Assembly: GCA_964425255.1 (NCBI GenBank)
Contig: CAYRMV010000081.1
Span: 1 to 15,831 of the forward strand
Origin: CAYRMV01 sp964425255
GTDB taxonomy: Bacteria; Bacteroidota; Bacteroidia; Flavobacteriales_D; Crocinitomicaceae
Direction of reading: 5' to 3'
Length of the DNA stretch: 15,831 bases
Shown here: positions 6,747 to 13,576 of the stretch, piece after piece
Layout: each line of letters begins with the position of its first letter
How positions within the stretch are numbered: position 1 is the first letter of the stretch
Made by a program: the position numbers and the translations under genes
The notes under the pieces: model-generated
What the model saw: the letters and a program-made list of their open reading frames with translations, nothing else
Database searches by the model: none
What the model was told of the DNA's origin: nothing

Positions 6747-7861
6747 AATTTTTCTGCTGCTTGTTCGAGGGTTTGATTGTCTTTAGCAAAACAAAAACGA
6801 ATCATTTTTGGGTCGTATTGATCGGCATAAAAAGCGGAGAATGGAATCGTTGCCACACCATGCTCTATGAGGATTCGTTCCGCAAAATCTCGATCATTTT
6901 CGTCTGATATCGAGGCAAAACTTGCTGTTTGAAAGTAGGAACCTTCTGAAGGAAGTAGCTCAAACCGACTTTCTGCCAATAAGTTTCGGAAAAAATCGCG
7001 TTTTTCTTGGTAAAATTTCCCCAATTCGTCTACCTGAACTTCTTGCAAGTAGCGAGCTAATGTATGTTGAGCGACACTGTTGACACAAAATACAAGGAAT
7101 TGGTGTACTTTTTTGATTTCATTTAAAATGTGTTCAGGCGCAATCAGGTAACCGATTTTCCAACCCGTTATGTGGAAGGTTTTTCCAAAAGAGGAGGTGA
7201 TAATTGTTCGATCAAGCAAGTTGGTACGCGAATGAGCAGAAATGTGTTTTTGTTCGAAAGTAATGTACTCGTATACTTCATCGGACAACCACAAAACACG
7301 TTCAAATTTTTGCAAGATCGTTTCTAAGTGAACAAAATCAGTTTCTTGCCAAATTCTACCCGATGGATTGTGTGGATTATTGGTGATAATCAATGCAGTT
7401 TTATCGTTGAATGCAGATTCTATTCGATTCCAATCCGGTAAAAATTCATGGTTTAGGCGAACATGAATCGGTTTTCCTCCAGCTAAAATTACTGCAGGTG
7501 CATAACAATCATAGGAAGGATCAAGAATGATGACTTCATCTCCTTGTTTTATCACAGCTTGAATGATTGTGAAAATTGCCTGTGTTGCTCCCGCGGTGAT
7601 GAGCAATTCTTTGTCTGCCTGAATACTGCGATTGTATTGTTTTTTTGTTAATTCTACCAGTTCGTTGCTCAAAGCGGGCAAACCGATCATGGGAGCATAT
7701 TGATGCGTGTTTTCACGTGCAACTTCTTGAAGGATTTGTGTCAATCGATCATCCACCGGGAAATTGGGAAATCCTTGCGAAAGGTTGATAGCCCCATGTT
7801 TGGCAGCTAATTGAGACATGACTGTAAAAATGGTTGTGCCTACGTGTGGTAATTTGGACAT
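6734..7861 (-). CDS. PLP-dependent aminotransferase, methionine/glutamine transaminase type (YbdL/KAT-like)
   Basis: This 375-residue fold-type I aminotransferase has all the expected marks: INLSQGFPNFP near 25-35, Asn165 in NNPHNPSGR, Asp194 and Tyr197 in SDEVYEY, the PLP-binding Lys227 in SSFGKTFHITGWKIGY, and a C-terminal Arg in MIRFCFAK. The SQGFPNF and FGKTFHITGWK signatures are those of methionine aminotransferase YbdL and the kynurenine aminotransferase/glutamine transaminase K group. The likely reaction is transfer of the amino group of glutamine or methionine to a 2-oxoacid such as the methionine-salvage ketoacid. The overlapping omega-amidase downstream would remove the alpha-ketoglutaramate product and make the reaction irreversible. 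Exact substrate choice is inferred, not shown. Confidence 0.9.
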   Translation of the reverse strand: MSKLPHVGTTIFTVMSQLAAKHGAINLSQGFPNFPVDDRLTQILQEVARENTHQYAPMIGLPALSNELVELTKKQYNRSIQADKELLITAGATQAIFTIIQAVIKQGDEVIILDPSYDCYAPAVILAGGKPIHVRLNHEFLPDWNRIESAFNDKTALIITNNPHNPSGRIWQETDFVHLETILQKFERVLWLSDEVYEYITFEQKHISAHSRTNLLDRTIITSSFGKTFHITGWKIGYLIAPEHILNEIKKVHQFLVFCVNSVAQHTLARYLQEVQVDELGKFYQEKRDFFRNLLAESRFELLPSEGSYFQTASFASISDENDRDFAERILIEHGVATIPFSAFYADQYDPKMIRFCFAKDNQTLEQAAEKLCKI

Positions 7862-7951
7862 GAATGCTTTTTTATTCGAAATTACAAACTCAGATTGGAA
7901 ATCGGAGCATTTTTAGTTATTTTGTCAAAAAAATAAGATCAAATGGGCAAA

Positions 7952-7968
7952 CACGTTTTTTAAACGTG
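7952..7968. promoter_or_regulatory. Perfect 7+3+7 dyad, candidate operator
   Basis: CACGTTT-TTT-AAACGTG has 7-bp perfect arms. Its right arm covers the -33 position relative to the TAAGTTTG box at 7988-7995, and it lies about 90 bp upstream of the divergent aminotransferase start. The position suits a repressor or activator site for one or both genes. It has no T-tract after the stem that would make it a good terminator. Confidence 0.35.
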
Positions 7969-7987
7969 CCATGTAATATGCTTAAAA

Positions 7988-7995
7988 TAAGTTTG
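7988..7995 (+). promoter_or_regulatory. -7 promoter box upstream of the small lipoprotein gene
   Basis: TAAGTTTG matches the Bacteroidota -7 consensus TAnnTTTG exactly. Nineteen bases upstream the -33 position reads CGTG, a poor match that lies inside the dyad at 7952-7968. The implied transcript starts near 8001 and carries a leader of about 74 nt with a hairpin at 8006-8043. Confidence 0.45.
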
Positions 7996-8005
7996 TGTGT
8001 GAGAG

Positions 8006-8043
8006 AAGCAATTACAACAATTTCATGTTAATTGTAATTGCTT
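8006..8043 (+). promoter_or_regulatory. Leader hairpin before the small lipoprotein gene
   Basis: AAGCAATTACAA (8006-8017) pairs perfectly over 12 bp with TTGTAATTGCTT (8032-8043) around a 14-nt loop, and is followed by an imperfect T/A tract. If transcription starts near 8001, the stem sits at the very 5' end of the message. It could be an attenuator, a 5' stability element, or the terminator of a very short RNA. No ligand-binding riboswitch class is recognisable. Confidence 0.45.
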
Positions 8044-8074
8044 TATTTATAAATTATTACAAAATTTTTAATAA

Positions 8075-8323
8075 ATGAAATTTGGTTGGATTGTTGTAGT
8101 ATTCGTTGTGGCTTCTTGTAGTCAAAAAGATCCAAAAATGTGTGCTTGTTTGGAGGCTGGAGAAAAATTGAACTCCTATAACTCACAGATTTTGATGCAA
8201 GAAAAAACACCTGAAATAGTTTCCAAGTTACGAGCATTGAAAAAAGAAAAGGAACAAAAGTGTGTCGATTTTCAAACCATGTCGGGGGAAGAAATGCTAA
8301 AAAAGAAGGAGGGATGTGAGTAA
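8075..8323 (+). CDS. Small putative lipoprotein, 82 aa, unknown function
   Basis: The N-terminus MKFGWIVVVFVVASC is a short lipoprotein signal with a lipobox VASC, so Cys15 would be lipidated after cleavage. The mature part is about 68 residues, charged and Lys/Glu rich, with further cysteines in KMCACLEAGEKL, EQKCVDF and KEGCE at the very end, and looks mainly alpha-helical. Small Cys-containing helical lipoproteins like this occur in Bacteroidota, but I know no function. The stop codon is 88 bp before trpS, and a trpS promoter-like box lies between, so the two are probably transcribed separately. Confidence 0.75.
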   Translation: MKFGWIVVVFVVASCSQKDPKMCACLEAGEKLNSYNSQILMQEKTPEIVSKLRALKKEKEQKCVDFQTMSGEEMLKKKEGCE

Positions 8324-8382
8324 AATACGCTGTTTTAAGGGGATTGTACTTTCATTTTACTACTTTCTCTGAACAGAATTAT

Positions 8383-8390
8383 TACCTTCG
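8383..8390 (+). promoter_or_regulatory. -7 promoter-like box upstream of trpS
   Basis: TACCTTCG differs from TAnnTTTG by one base and lies 21 bp before the trpS ATG, giving a leader of about 15 nt. I found no TTG at the expected -33 position, so support is partial. Confidence 0.4.
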
Positions 8391-8411
8391 CATCGAGAAA
8401 GAAAAAGAATA

Positions 8412-9383
8412 ATGGCAAAAGTATTAACAGGAATTCAAAGTACAGGTACTCCACATTTGGGGAACATTCTAGGGGCAATTCTTCCAGCAATCCGCATGGC
8501 AAATGATCCTGAAAACGAAACGTATTTGTTTATCGCTAATTTGCATTCGGCAACTCAAATTAAAGATGCCAAAACTTTGCGAGAAAACACCTTAAGTGTT
8601 GCTGCCACATGGCTTGCTTTTGGATTGGACACAGAAAAAGTGACTTTTTATCAGCAAAGTGATGTGCCTCAAACGACGGAACTTTCTTGGTATTTAAGCT
8701 GTTTTTTTCCTTATCAACGTCTGACTTTGGCGCATTCATTCAAAGACAAACAAGATTATTTAGAAGATGTAAATGCAGGCTTGTTCACCTATCCAATGTT
8801 GATGGCAGCAGACATTTTGTTGTATGATGCTGAATTAGTTCCTGTTGGAAAAGATCAATTACAGCATTTGGAAATTACGCGAGATGTTGCTTCTCGTTTC
8901 AATCATCAAATGGGAGAAACGTTTGTTCTTCCTCAAGCAAAAATAGACGAATCAGTGATGATTGTTCCAGGAACGGATGGCAACAAAATGAGTAAGTCAC
9001 GAAATAATTTTATAGATATTTTTTTGCCTGAAAAACAATTGCGCAAACAAGTGATGACGATTCAAACGGATTCAAAGGGGCTTGAAGATGTGAAAGATCC
9101 CGAAACGTGCCACGTTTTTGCCTTGTATCAATTGCTTGCTTCTCCAGCTGAAATTGACGAAATGCGTACAAATTACTTAGCAGGTGGTTATGGATATGGA
9201 CATGCAAAACAAGCCTTGTATGAGTTAATATTAGCAAAATTTCAAACTGAACGGGCAGTGTATGCGGATTTCATGGCGCATCCTGAAAAAGTGGAAAAAA
9301 TACTGGAAGAAGGGGCAGCTAAAGCACGAAAAGTGGCTTTGTCTGTTTTGGATCGAGTTCGTAAAAAATTAGGCTACGCTTAG
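8412..9383 (+). CDS. trpS: Tryptophan--tRNA ligase (TrpRS)
   Basis: This class I aminoacyl-tRNA synthetase charges tRNA-Trp in the cytosol. It has 323 residues, normal for bacterial TrpRS. The HIGH-type motif is PHLGN at 14-18 within GIQSTGTPHLGNILG. The tryptophan pocket region NAGLFTYPMLMAADILLYDA is at 121-140, GKDQLQHLEITRD at 146-158, and the KMSKS motif is intact at 192-196, preceded by PGTDGN. The C-terminal tRNA-binding helices end in ARKVALSVLDRVRKKLGYA. The ATG at 8412 sits directly before the conserved KVLTGIQSTG start. Confidence 0.98.
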   Translation: MAKVLTGIQSTGTPHLGNILGAILPAIRMANDPENETYLFIANLHSATQIKDAKTLRENTLSVAATWLAFGLDTEKVTFYQQSDVPQTTELSWYLSCFFPYQRLTLAHSFKDKQDYLEDVNAGLFTYPMLMAADILLYDAELVPVGKDQLQHLEITRDVASRFNHQMGETFVLPQAKIDESVMIVPGTDGNKMSKSRNNFIDIFLPEKQLRKQVMTIQTDSKGLEDVKDPETCHVFALYQLLASPAEIDEMRTNYLAGGYGYGHAKQALYELILAKFQTERAVYADFMAHPEKVEKILEEGAAKARKVALSVLDRVRKKLGYA

Positions 9384-9399
9384 TGAAATATAGTGAATA

Positions 9400-9424
9400 G
9401 GAGAGGGACAAGATGTTTCTCTCC
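9400..9424 (+). other. Hairpin between trpS and the solute-binding lipoprotein gene
   Basis: GGAGAGGGACA pairs with TGTTTCTCTCC (11 bp including two G-T pairs) around a 3-nt loop, 17 bp after the trpS stop and 26 bp before the next start. No T-tract follows on either strand, so it is not a typical terminator. It may be an mRNA processing or stability element. Confidence 0.4.
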
Positions 9425-9450
9425 AAATCAACCGATAAAAAAGAAATACA

Positions 9451-11178
9451 ATGATACGATTCAGGTCGATTGGAATTCTGACAACACTACTTTTAATCTT
9501 GTTAACGAGCTGTAAATCGGGCGAAGAAAAACCCTTGGTAGCTGTCGGAGGACCTGTCTACGGAGGGGAATTTCGATTTATGTCAACGGAAAAAGTAAAT
9601 TCACTTTTACCAGCATCCATTCGTGATGTTTATTCGTATCGGGTAGCCAGTCAGTTGTTTGAAAATTTGCTTCGCATCAATCCCGAGACCTTAGAGGTTG
9701 AACCTTTGTTGGCTGAAAAATGGGAGGTAAGCGACGATGGTAAAAAGTATACATTTTACATACGGACAGGAGTTTATTTTCATGATAATGCTTGTTTTTC
9801 AGGAGAAACCGGAAAGGAAATGACGGCAGATGATGTCAAATTCGCGCTAGAATTTGCTTGCAGTGGTTTGGAAGAAAACGAGGCAAGTTCGTTGTTATTA
9901 CCTCATATCAAAGGAGCAAAGCGATTCAATAAAGAGACAAAGAAAAAGCTTGGAAATCATTCTGTTGCTGGTATAAAAGTGGTAAATAGTCGCATGTTAG
10001 AAATTGAATTGTATGAACCTTTTGTCAATTTTACCAAGATTCTAACGCACCCTTCTTTGGCCATTTTTCCTAAAGAAGCATTTGATCATTATGGAAAATC
10101 ATTGAACAAAAATCCAGTAGGAACGGGGCCATTTTCATTGAAAACTTGGAATAATGAACAGATTGAATTAGTGCGAAATGCTCGATATTGGCGAACAGAC
10201 AAACACGGGAATAAGTTGCCTTTTTTGGATAAAGTTATGATGACGTATGCAAAAAATAAGCGCGAAGAATTGATGTCATTTCGTCAACAAAAAATTGATT
10301 TGGTATTAGACATTCCGGCGGATGAAATTGATCATGTACTAGGGAGTTTGGAAGATGCACAAGCAGGTTTGAATGTGAAACACAAATTGGATGCGAAATC
10401 GAGTTTCAGTTTGAATTATTTTGCTTTTCGTTTGGATCAACCGCCTTTTGATCAACTTGCAGTTCGAAAGGCATTTTTGCATGCCATTGATCGTGATAAA
10501 TTAGTCAATGATTTCATGAAAGGAGAAGGATATCCGATGAATCATGGTTTTGTACCTGAAATGAATGGCTACGTCAGTTCACAAGTAAAAGGGTATGCTT
10601 TTGATTTGGTAAAAGCACAGCAATTTTTAGCAGAAGCTGGATATAAAAACGGGCAAAATTTCCCTAAAATGGATGTGTATGTTGCTGCCAAAGAAGAAAG
10701 CATGACTCATCTTTTAGCACAAGGAGTTGTGAAACAATTGAATGAAAATTTGAATTTACAATTGACAATCAAATTGTGTTCGTATGAGGAACATAAAAAA
10801 GCACTTCGTTCTGGAAAGGCCTTGTTTTGGCGAAATGGTTGGATTGCCGATTATCCCGATCCAGAAAATTTCTTGGATTTGTTTTACGGTGAAAATGTGT
10901 TGAATGATGGTTCGAAGACAAATTCGATTCGATTCAATAATCCAACGTTTAACTCACTTTTTGAAGCATCTTGGAAAGAAAAAGACGAAGCAAAGCGCAT
11001 GGAAATTTTATTAAAATGCGATCAATTGATTATGGATGAAGCATTGGTTATTCCAGTCACGAACGATGATTTTTTCACGATGATTCATTCCAAATTCAAA
11101 GATTTTTCTTCTTCACCGATGGAAGGAATTGATTTTTCTTGTATTTTTATCAAGGAACCAAAAAAGGAAAGGTTCTAA
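9451..11178 (+). CDS. Family 5 extracellular solute-binding lipoprotein (peptide/nickel ABC transporter type)
   Basis: The 575-residue protein begins with a lipoprotein signal MIRFRSIGILTTLLLILLTSC, so Cys21 is the lipidation site. The SBP family 5 (OppA/DppA/NikA) fold is recognisable: YSYRVASQLFENLL near 61-74, PLLAEKWEVSDDGKKYTF, MTADDVKFALE, NPVGTGPFSLKTW, DQLAVRKAFLHAIDRDKLV, and a Trp-rich FWRNGWIADYPDPENFLDLF segment late in the protein. It binds a peptide or similar ligand at the periplasmic membrane face for ABC import. No permease or ATPase genes lie next to it, so it would work with components encoded elsewhere. It lies 67 bp after trpS with no terminator between, so some shared transcription is possible. 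Confidence 0.92.
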   Translation: MIRFRSIGILTTLLLILLTSCKSGEEKPLVAVGGPVYGGEFRFMSTEKVNSLLPASIRDVYSYRVASQLFENLLRINPETLEVEPLLAEKWEVSDDGKKYTFYIRTGVYFHDNACFSGETGKEMTADDVKFALEFACSGLEENEASSLLLPHIKGAKRFNKETKKKLGNHSVAGIKVVNSRMLEIELYEPFVNFTKILTHPSLAIFPKEAFDHYGKSLNKNPVGTGPFSLKTWNNEQIELVRNARYWRTDKHGNKLPFLDKVMMTYAKNKREELMSFRQQKIDLVLDIPADEIDHVLGSLEDAQAGLNVKHKLDAKSSFSLNYFAFRLDQPPFDQLAVRKAFLHAIDRDKLVNDFMKGEGYPMNHGFVPEMNGYVSSQVKGYAFDLVKAQQFLAEAGYKNGQNFPKMDVYVAAKEESMTHLLAQGVVKQLNENLNLQLTIKLCSYEEHKKALRSGKALFWRNGWIADYPDPENFLDLFYGENVLNDGSKTNSIRFNNPTFNSLFEASWKEKDEAKRMEILLKCDQLIMDEALVIPVTNDDFFTMIHSKFKDFSSSPMEGIDFSCIFIKEPKKERF

Positions 11179-11220
11179 AAAAATATGTTTAACTTAATAA
11201 GGCTCTCAGCTTGCAATTGA

Positions 11221-11246
11221 AAGGTGTCGGAAGGCACCTTTTTTTT
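11221..11246 (+). terminator. Intrinsic terminator after the solute-binding protein gene
   Basis: AAGGTGTC (11221-11228) pairs with GGCACCTT (11233-11240) around a GGAA tetraloop, followed by eight T (11239-11246). It lies 42 bp past the stop codon. Confidence 0.9.
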
Positions 11247-11277
11247 GTTTGGATAGCATTAAAATAGCAATAATAAC

Positions 11278-11308
11278 AAAAAAGCATGAAGGTCATTCAC
11301 GCTTTTTT
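11278..11308. terminator. Bidirectional terminator, mainly for the minus-strand carboxylase gene
   Basis: AAAAAAGC (11278-11285) pairs with GCTTTTTT (11301-11308), and the stem continues with TGAA/TTCA after one A-C mismatch. The A and T runs give a T-tract on either strand. It lies 20 bp past the minus-strand carboxyltransferase stop codon and backs up the plus-strand terminator at 11221-11246. Confidence 0.85.
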
Positions 11309-11328
11309 GTTTATATAATGAAATACAA

Positions 11329-12867
11329 TTATAACGGAATATTTCCGTGTTTTTTCTGTGGAAGTACTTCCGCTTTGTTTTCTAACATCTGAAAAGCAGC
11401 GATCAACTTGTTTCTTGTTTCTTCCGGAAGAATCACATCATCGACAAAACCTCTTGCTGCAGCTTGATACGGATTAGCAAATTTTTCGGCGTATTCAGCT
11501 TCTTTTTCTTTCCATTTTGCATCGCGATCTGCCGCTTCTGAAATTTCCTTTTTGAAGATAATTTCAGCAGCGCCTTTTGCACCCATTACTGCAATTTCAG
11601 CTGTCGGCCAAGCAAAATTCAAATCAGCACCAATGTTTTTGGAATTCATCACATCGAATGCGCCACCATACGCTTTTCGGGTAATAACCGTGATTCTTGG
11701 AACGGTAGCTTCAGAGAATGCATACAGAAGTTTTGCACCGTGTGTGATAATTCCTCGCCATTCTTGATCCGTACCAGGTAAAAATCCAGGAACATCTTCA
11801 AATACCAAAAGTGGAATATTAAAAGAATCGCAAAAACGAACAAAACGAGCACCTTTTCTAGAAGCATCAATATCTAAAACTCCTGCTAGCGCATTGGGTT
11901 GATTGGCAATAATACCAATCGTTCTTCCTTCCAAACGACCAAAACCAACAACGATGTTTTTCGCATAGTCTTCTTGAACTTCACGGAATGATTCATCATC
12001 TATTACACAATCAATTACCGAGCGAATATCATACGGTAAAGTAGCATTTGCAGGCAAAACCGATTTGATGCTTTCAAGTTTCGAAGGATTGAATGAAAAA
12101 TGCGTTGTAGGAGCAAGTTCACCGTAGTTTTGCGGCATAAAAGTCATGAAATCACGCACTTTTTTTAAACACTCTACATCGTTAGCAGCGGTAAAATGAT
12201 TTACACCTGATTTTTCAGCATGTGTTTTTGCTCCACCCAAATCTTCGGAAGTTACTTCTTCGTGGGTAACTGTTTTAACCACATTGGGCCCAGTAACAAA
12301 CATGTATGATGTATCTTCAACCATGAAAATAAAATCAGTCAACGCAGGTGAATAAACAGCACCACCCGCACAAGGCCCCATGATTACACTGATCTGAGGA
12401 ACAACACCGGATGCACGCGTATTTCGGTAAAAAATATCTGCATATCCAGCAAGTGAAACCACTCCTTCTTGGATTCGAGCACCTCCAGAATCATTTAATC
12501 CAATTACAGGAGCGCCATTTTTCATGGCAAGATCCATGATTTTACAAATTTTTTCAGCATGCGTTTCAGATAGAGATCCTCCTAAAACGGTAAAGTCTTG
12601 AGAGAATACGTAGACCAATCTACCGTGTATTTTTCCATAACCAGTTACAACTCCATCTCCAGGAACAATTTGTTTATCTAGACCAAAAGAAGTAGAACGA
12701 TGTTCAACAAACATGCCCATTTCTTGAAATGTATCGTCATCTAAAAGAAGTAAAATTCGTTCGCGAGCGGTTAATTTACCTCCTTGATGTTGTTTGTCTA
12801 TACGTGCTTGGCCTCCTCCTAATTGAGCTGCTTTCCGTTTTTGAATCAATTGTTCGTTGCTATTCAT
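11329..12867 (-). CDS. Acyl-CoA (propionyl-CoA type) carboxylase carboxyltransferase beta subunit
   Basis: The 512-residue protein has the two crotonase-like carboxyltransferase domains of the PccB/MmdA group. N-terminal domain: the ARERILLLLD helix near 34-43, SGGARIQEG at 127-135 and the oxyanion-hole motif GPCAGGA at 164-170. C-terminal domain: NQPNALAGVLDIDAS near 322-336, PGFLPGTDQE at 360-369, RKAYGGA at 397-403 and AWPTAEIAVMGAKGA near 419-433. It transfers a carboxyl group from biotin to propionyl-CoA, or to another acyl-CoA, giving methylmalonyl-CoA; related subunits act in Na+-pumping decarboxylases. No biotin carboxylase or biotin-carrier gene is nearby, so partners lie elsewhere and the exact substrate is open. 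It starts 17 bp after the L,D-transpeptidase stop, so the two are probably co-transcribed. Confidence 0.93.
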   Translation of the reverse strand: MNSNEQLIQKRKAAQLGGGQARIDKQHQGGKLTARERILLLLDDDTFQEMGMFVEHRSTSFGLDKQIVPGDGVVTGYGKIHGRLVYVFSQDFTVLGGSLSETHAEKICKIMDLAMKNGAPVIGLNDSGGARIQEGVVSLAGYADIFYRNTRASGVVPQISVIMGPCAGGAVYSPALTDFIFMVEDTSYMFVTGPNVVKTVTHEEVTSEDLGGAKTHAEKSGVNHFTAANDVECLKKVRDFMTFMPQNYGELAPTTHFSFNPSKLESIKSVLPANATLPYDIRSVIDCVIDDESFREVQEDYAKNIVVGFGRLEGRTIGIIANQPNALAGVLDIDASRKGARFVRFCDSFNIPLLVFEDVPGFLPGTDQEWRGIITHGAKLLYAFSEATVPRITVITRKAYGGAFDVMNSKNIGADLNFAWPTAEIAVMGAKGAAEIIFKKEISEAADRDAKWKEKEAEYAEKFANPYQAAARGFVDDVILPEETRNKLIAAFQMLENKAEVLPQKKHGNIPL

Positions 12868-12884
12868 ATTTTCTTATTTCTATT

Positions 12885-13460
12885 TTAAGGGACAATTTCC
12901 AACTTTGTTTCGGTGGAAATTGACTTATACAAATCGGTTATATGGGCTGTTTTCAAAGAGATACAACCCAATGTCCAGTCTTCTTTCAAATCAATTGCCT
13001 CATCCATTCCATCTGGAACACCATGTATACCAACTTCACCGCCTATTTTAGCAGAAGCAGGAATGATACCTTGTTTTTTTCGTTCAGCAAATCGTTTTTG
13101 GGATTCAGCATTCGGATAATCGAACCAAATAAAGTAAGACCACGACCGATGGGGGTACATCGCACGAATACCAAAATTTCCTTCTGGTGTTTTTCCATCA
13201 CCTTGTTTCATTTTATCGCCTTCAGGTGCAAAACCAAGCACACAAGGATAGGTGATAAGCGTTTTTTCTTTGTGGATAACCGATAAAGTTCGGTCACTTT
13301 TATCGACAAATATCCGTAATTCAGATTTAGGAATTTGTTCTTTTTCAACTTGCTCAAATAAGGTTTTTTCTGTTTCATTTGTTGTCGTCAAAGGATTGTT
13401 GATGGATGTGTTACACCCGAATCCAACATACAACAGACAACCAATTAACCAAAACCGCAT
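12885..13460 (-). CDS. L,D-transpeptidase catalytic domain protein (YkuD/YafK-like)
   Basis: The 191-residue protein has a short hydrophobic N-terminus and Cys at 8 and 16. Cys16 (GFGC) is a plausible but imperfect lipidation site, so it is either a lipoprotein or a secreted protein. The YkuD domain covers about 47-190: LRIFVDKSDRTLSV, the substrate-loop motif GDGKTPEGNF at 87-96, catalytic-region His146-Gly147 in VGIHGVPDG, and nucleophile Cys166 in DWTLGCISL. The DWTxGCIxL form replaces the classic SHGCxR and is usual for the YafK-like branch. Such enzymes cut or make L,D cross-links in peptidoglycan or attach proteins to it, in the periplasm. A terminator precedes the gene, so it should have its own promoter; I see only a weak TAAATTTA. 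Confidence 0.88.
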   Translation of the reverse strand: MRFWLIGCLLYVGFGCNTSINNPLTTTNETEKTLFEQVEKEQIPKSELRIFVDKSDRTLSVIHKEKTLITYPCVLGFAPEGDKMKQGDGKTPEGNFGIRAMYPHRSWSYFIWFDYPNAESQKRFAERKKQGIIPASAKIGGEVGIHGVPDGMDEAIDLKEDWTLGCISLKTAHITDLYKSISTETKLEIVP

Positions 13461-13521
13461 CGAGATGATTTTAAATGACGGGTTAAATTTAGTAATAATT
13501 TGTTGTTATTTTCACTCTATC

Positions 13522-13562
13522 AAAACAAGAAAAGTGGACGTTGAAAACCGCAGCCCACTTTT
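13522..13562 (-). terminator. Probable terminator after the large T9SS repeat protein gene
   Basis: AAAAGTGG (13530-13537) pairs with CCACTTTT (13555-13562) over 8 bp around a 17-nt loop. On the minus strand the stem is followed by TTTTCTTGTTTTG. The long loop and interrupted T-tract make it weaker than the others in the window, but it lies 14 bp past the stop codon. Confidence 0.65.
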
Positions 13563-13576
13563 TAGAGTTCTTATTT

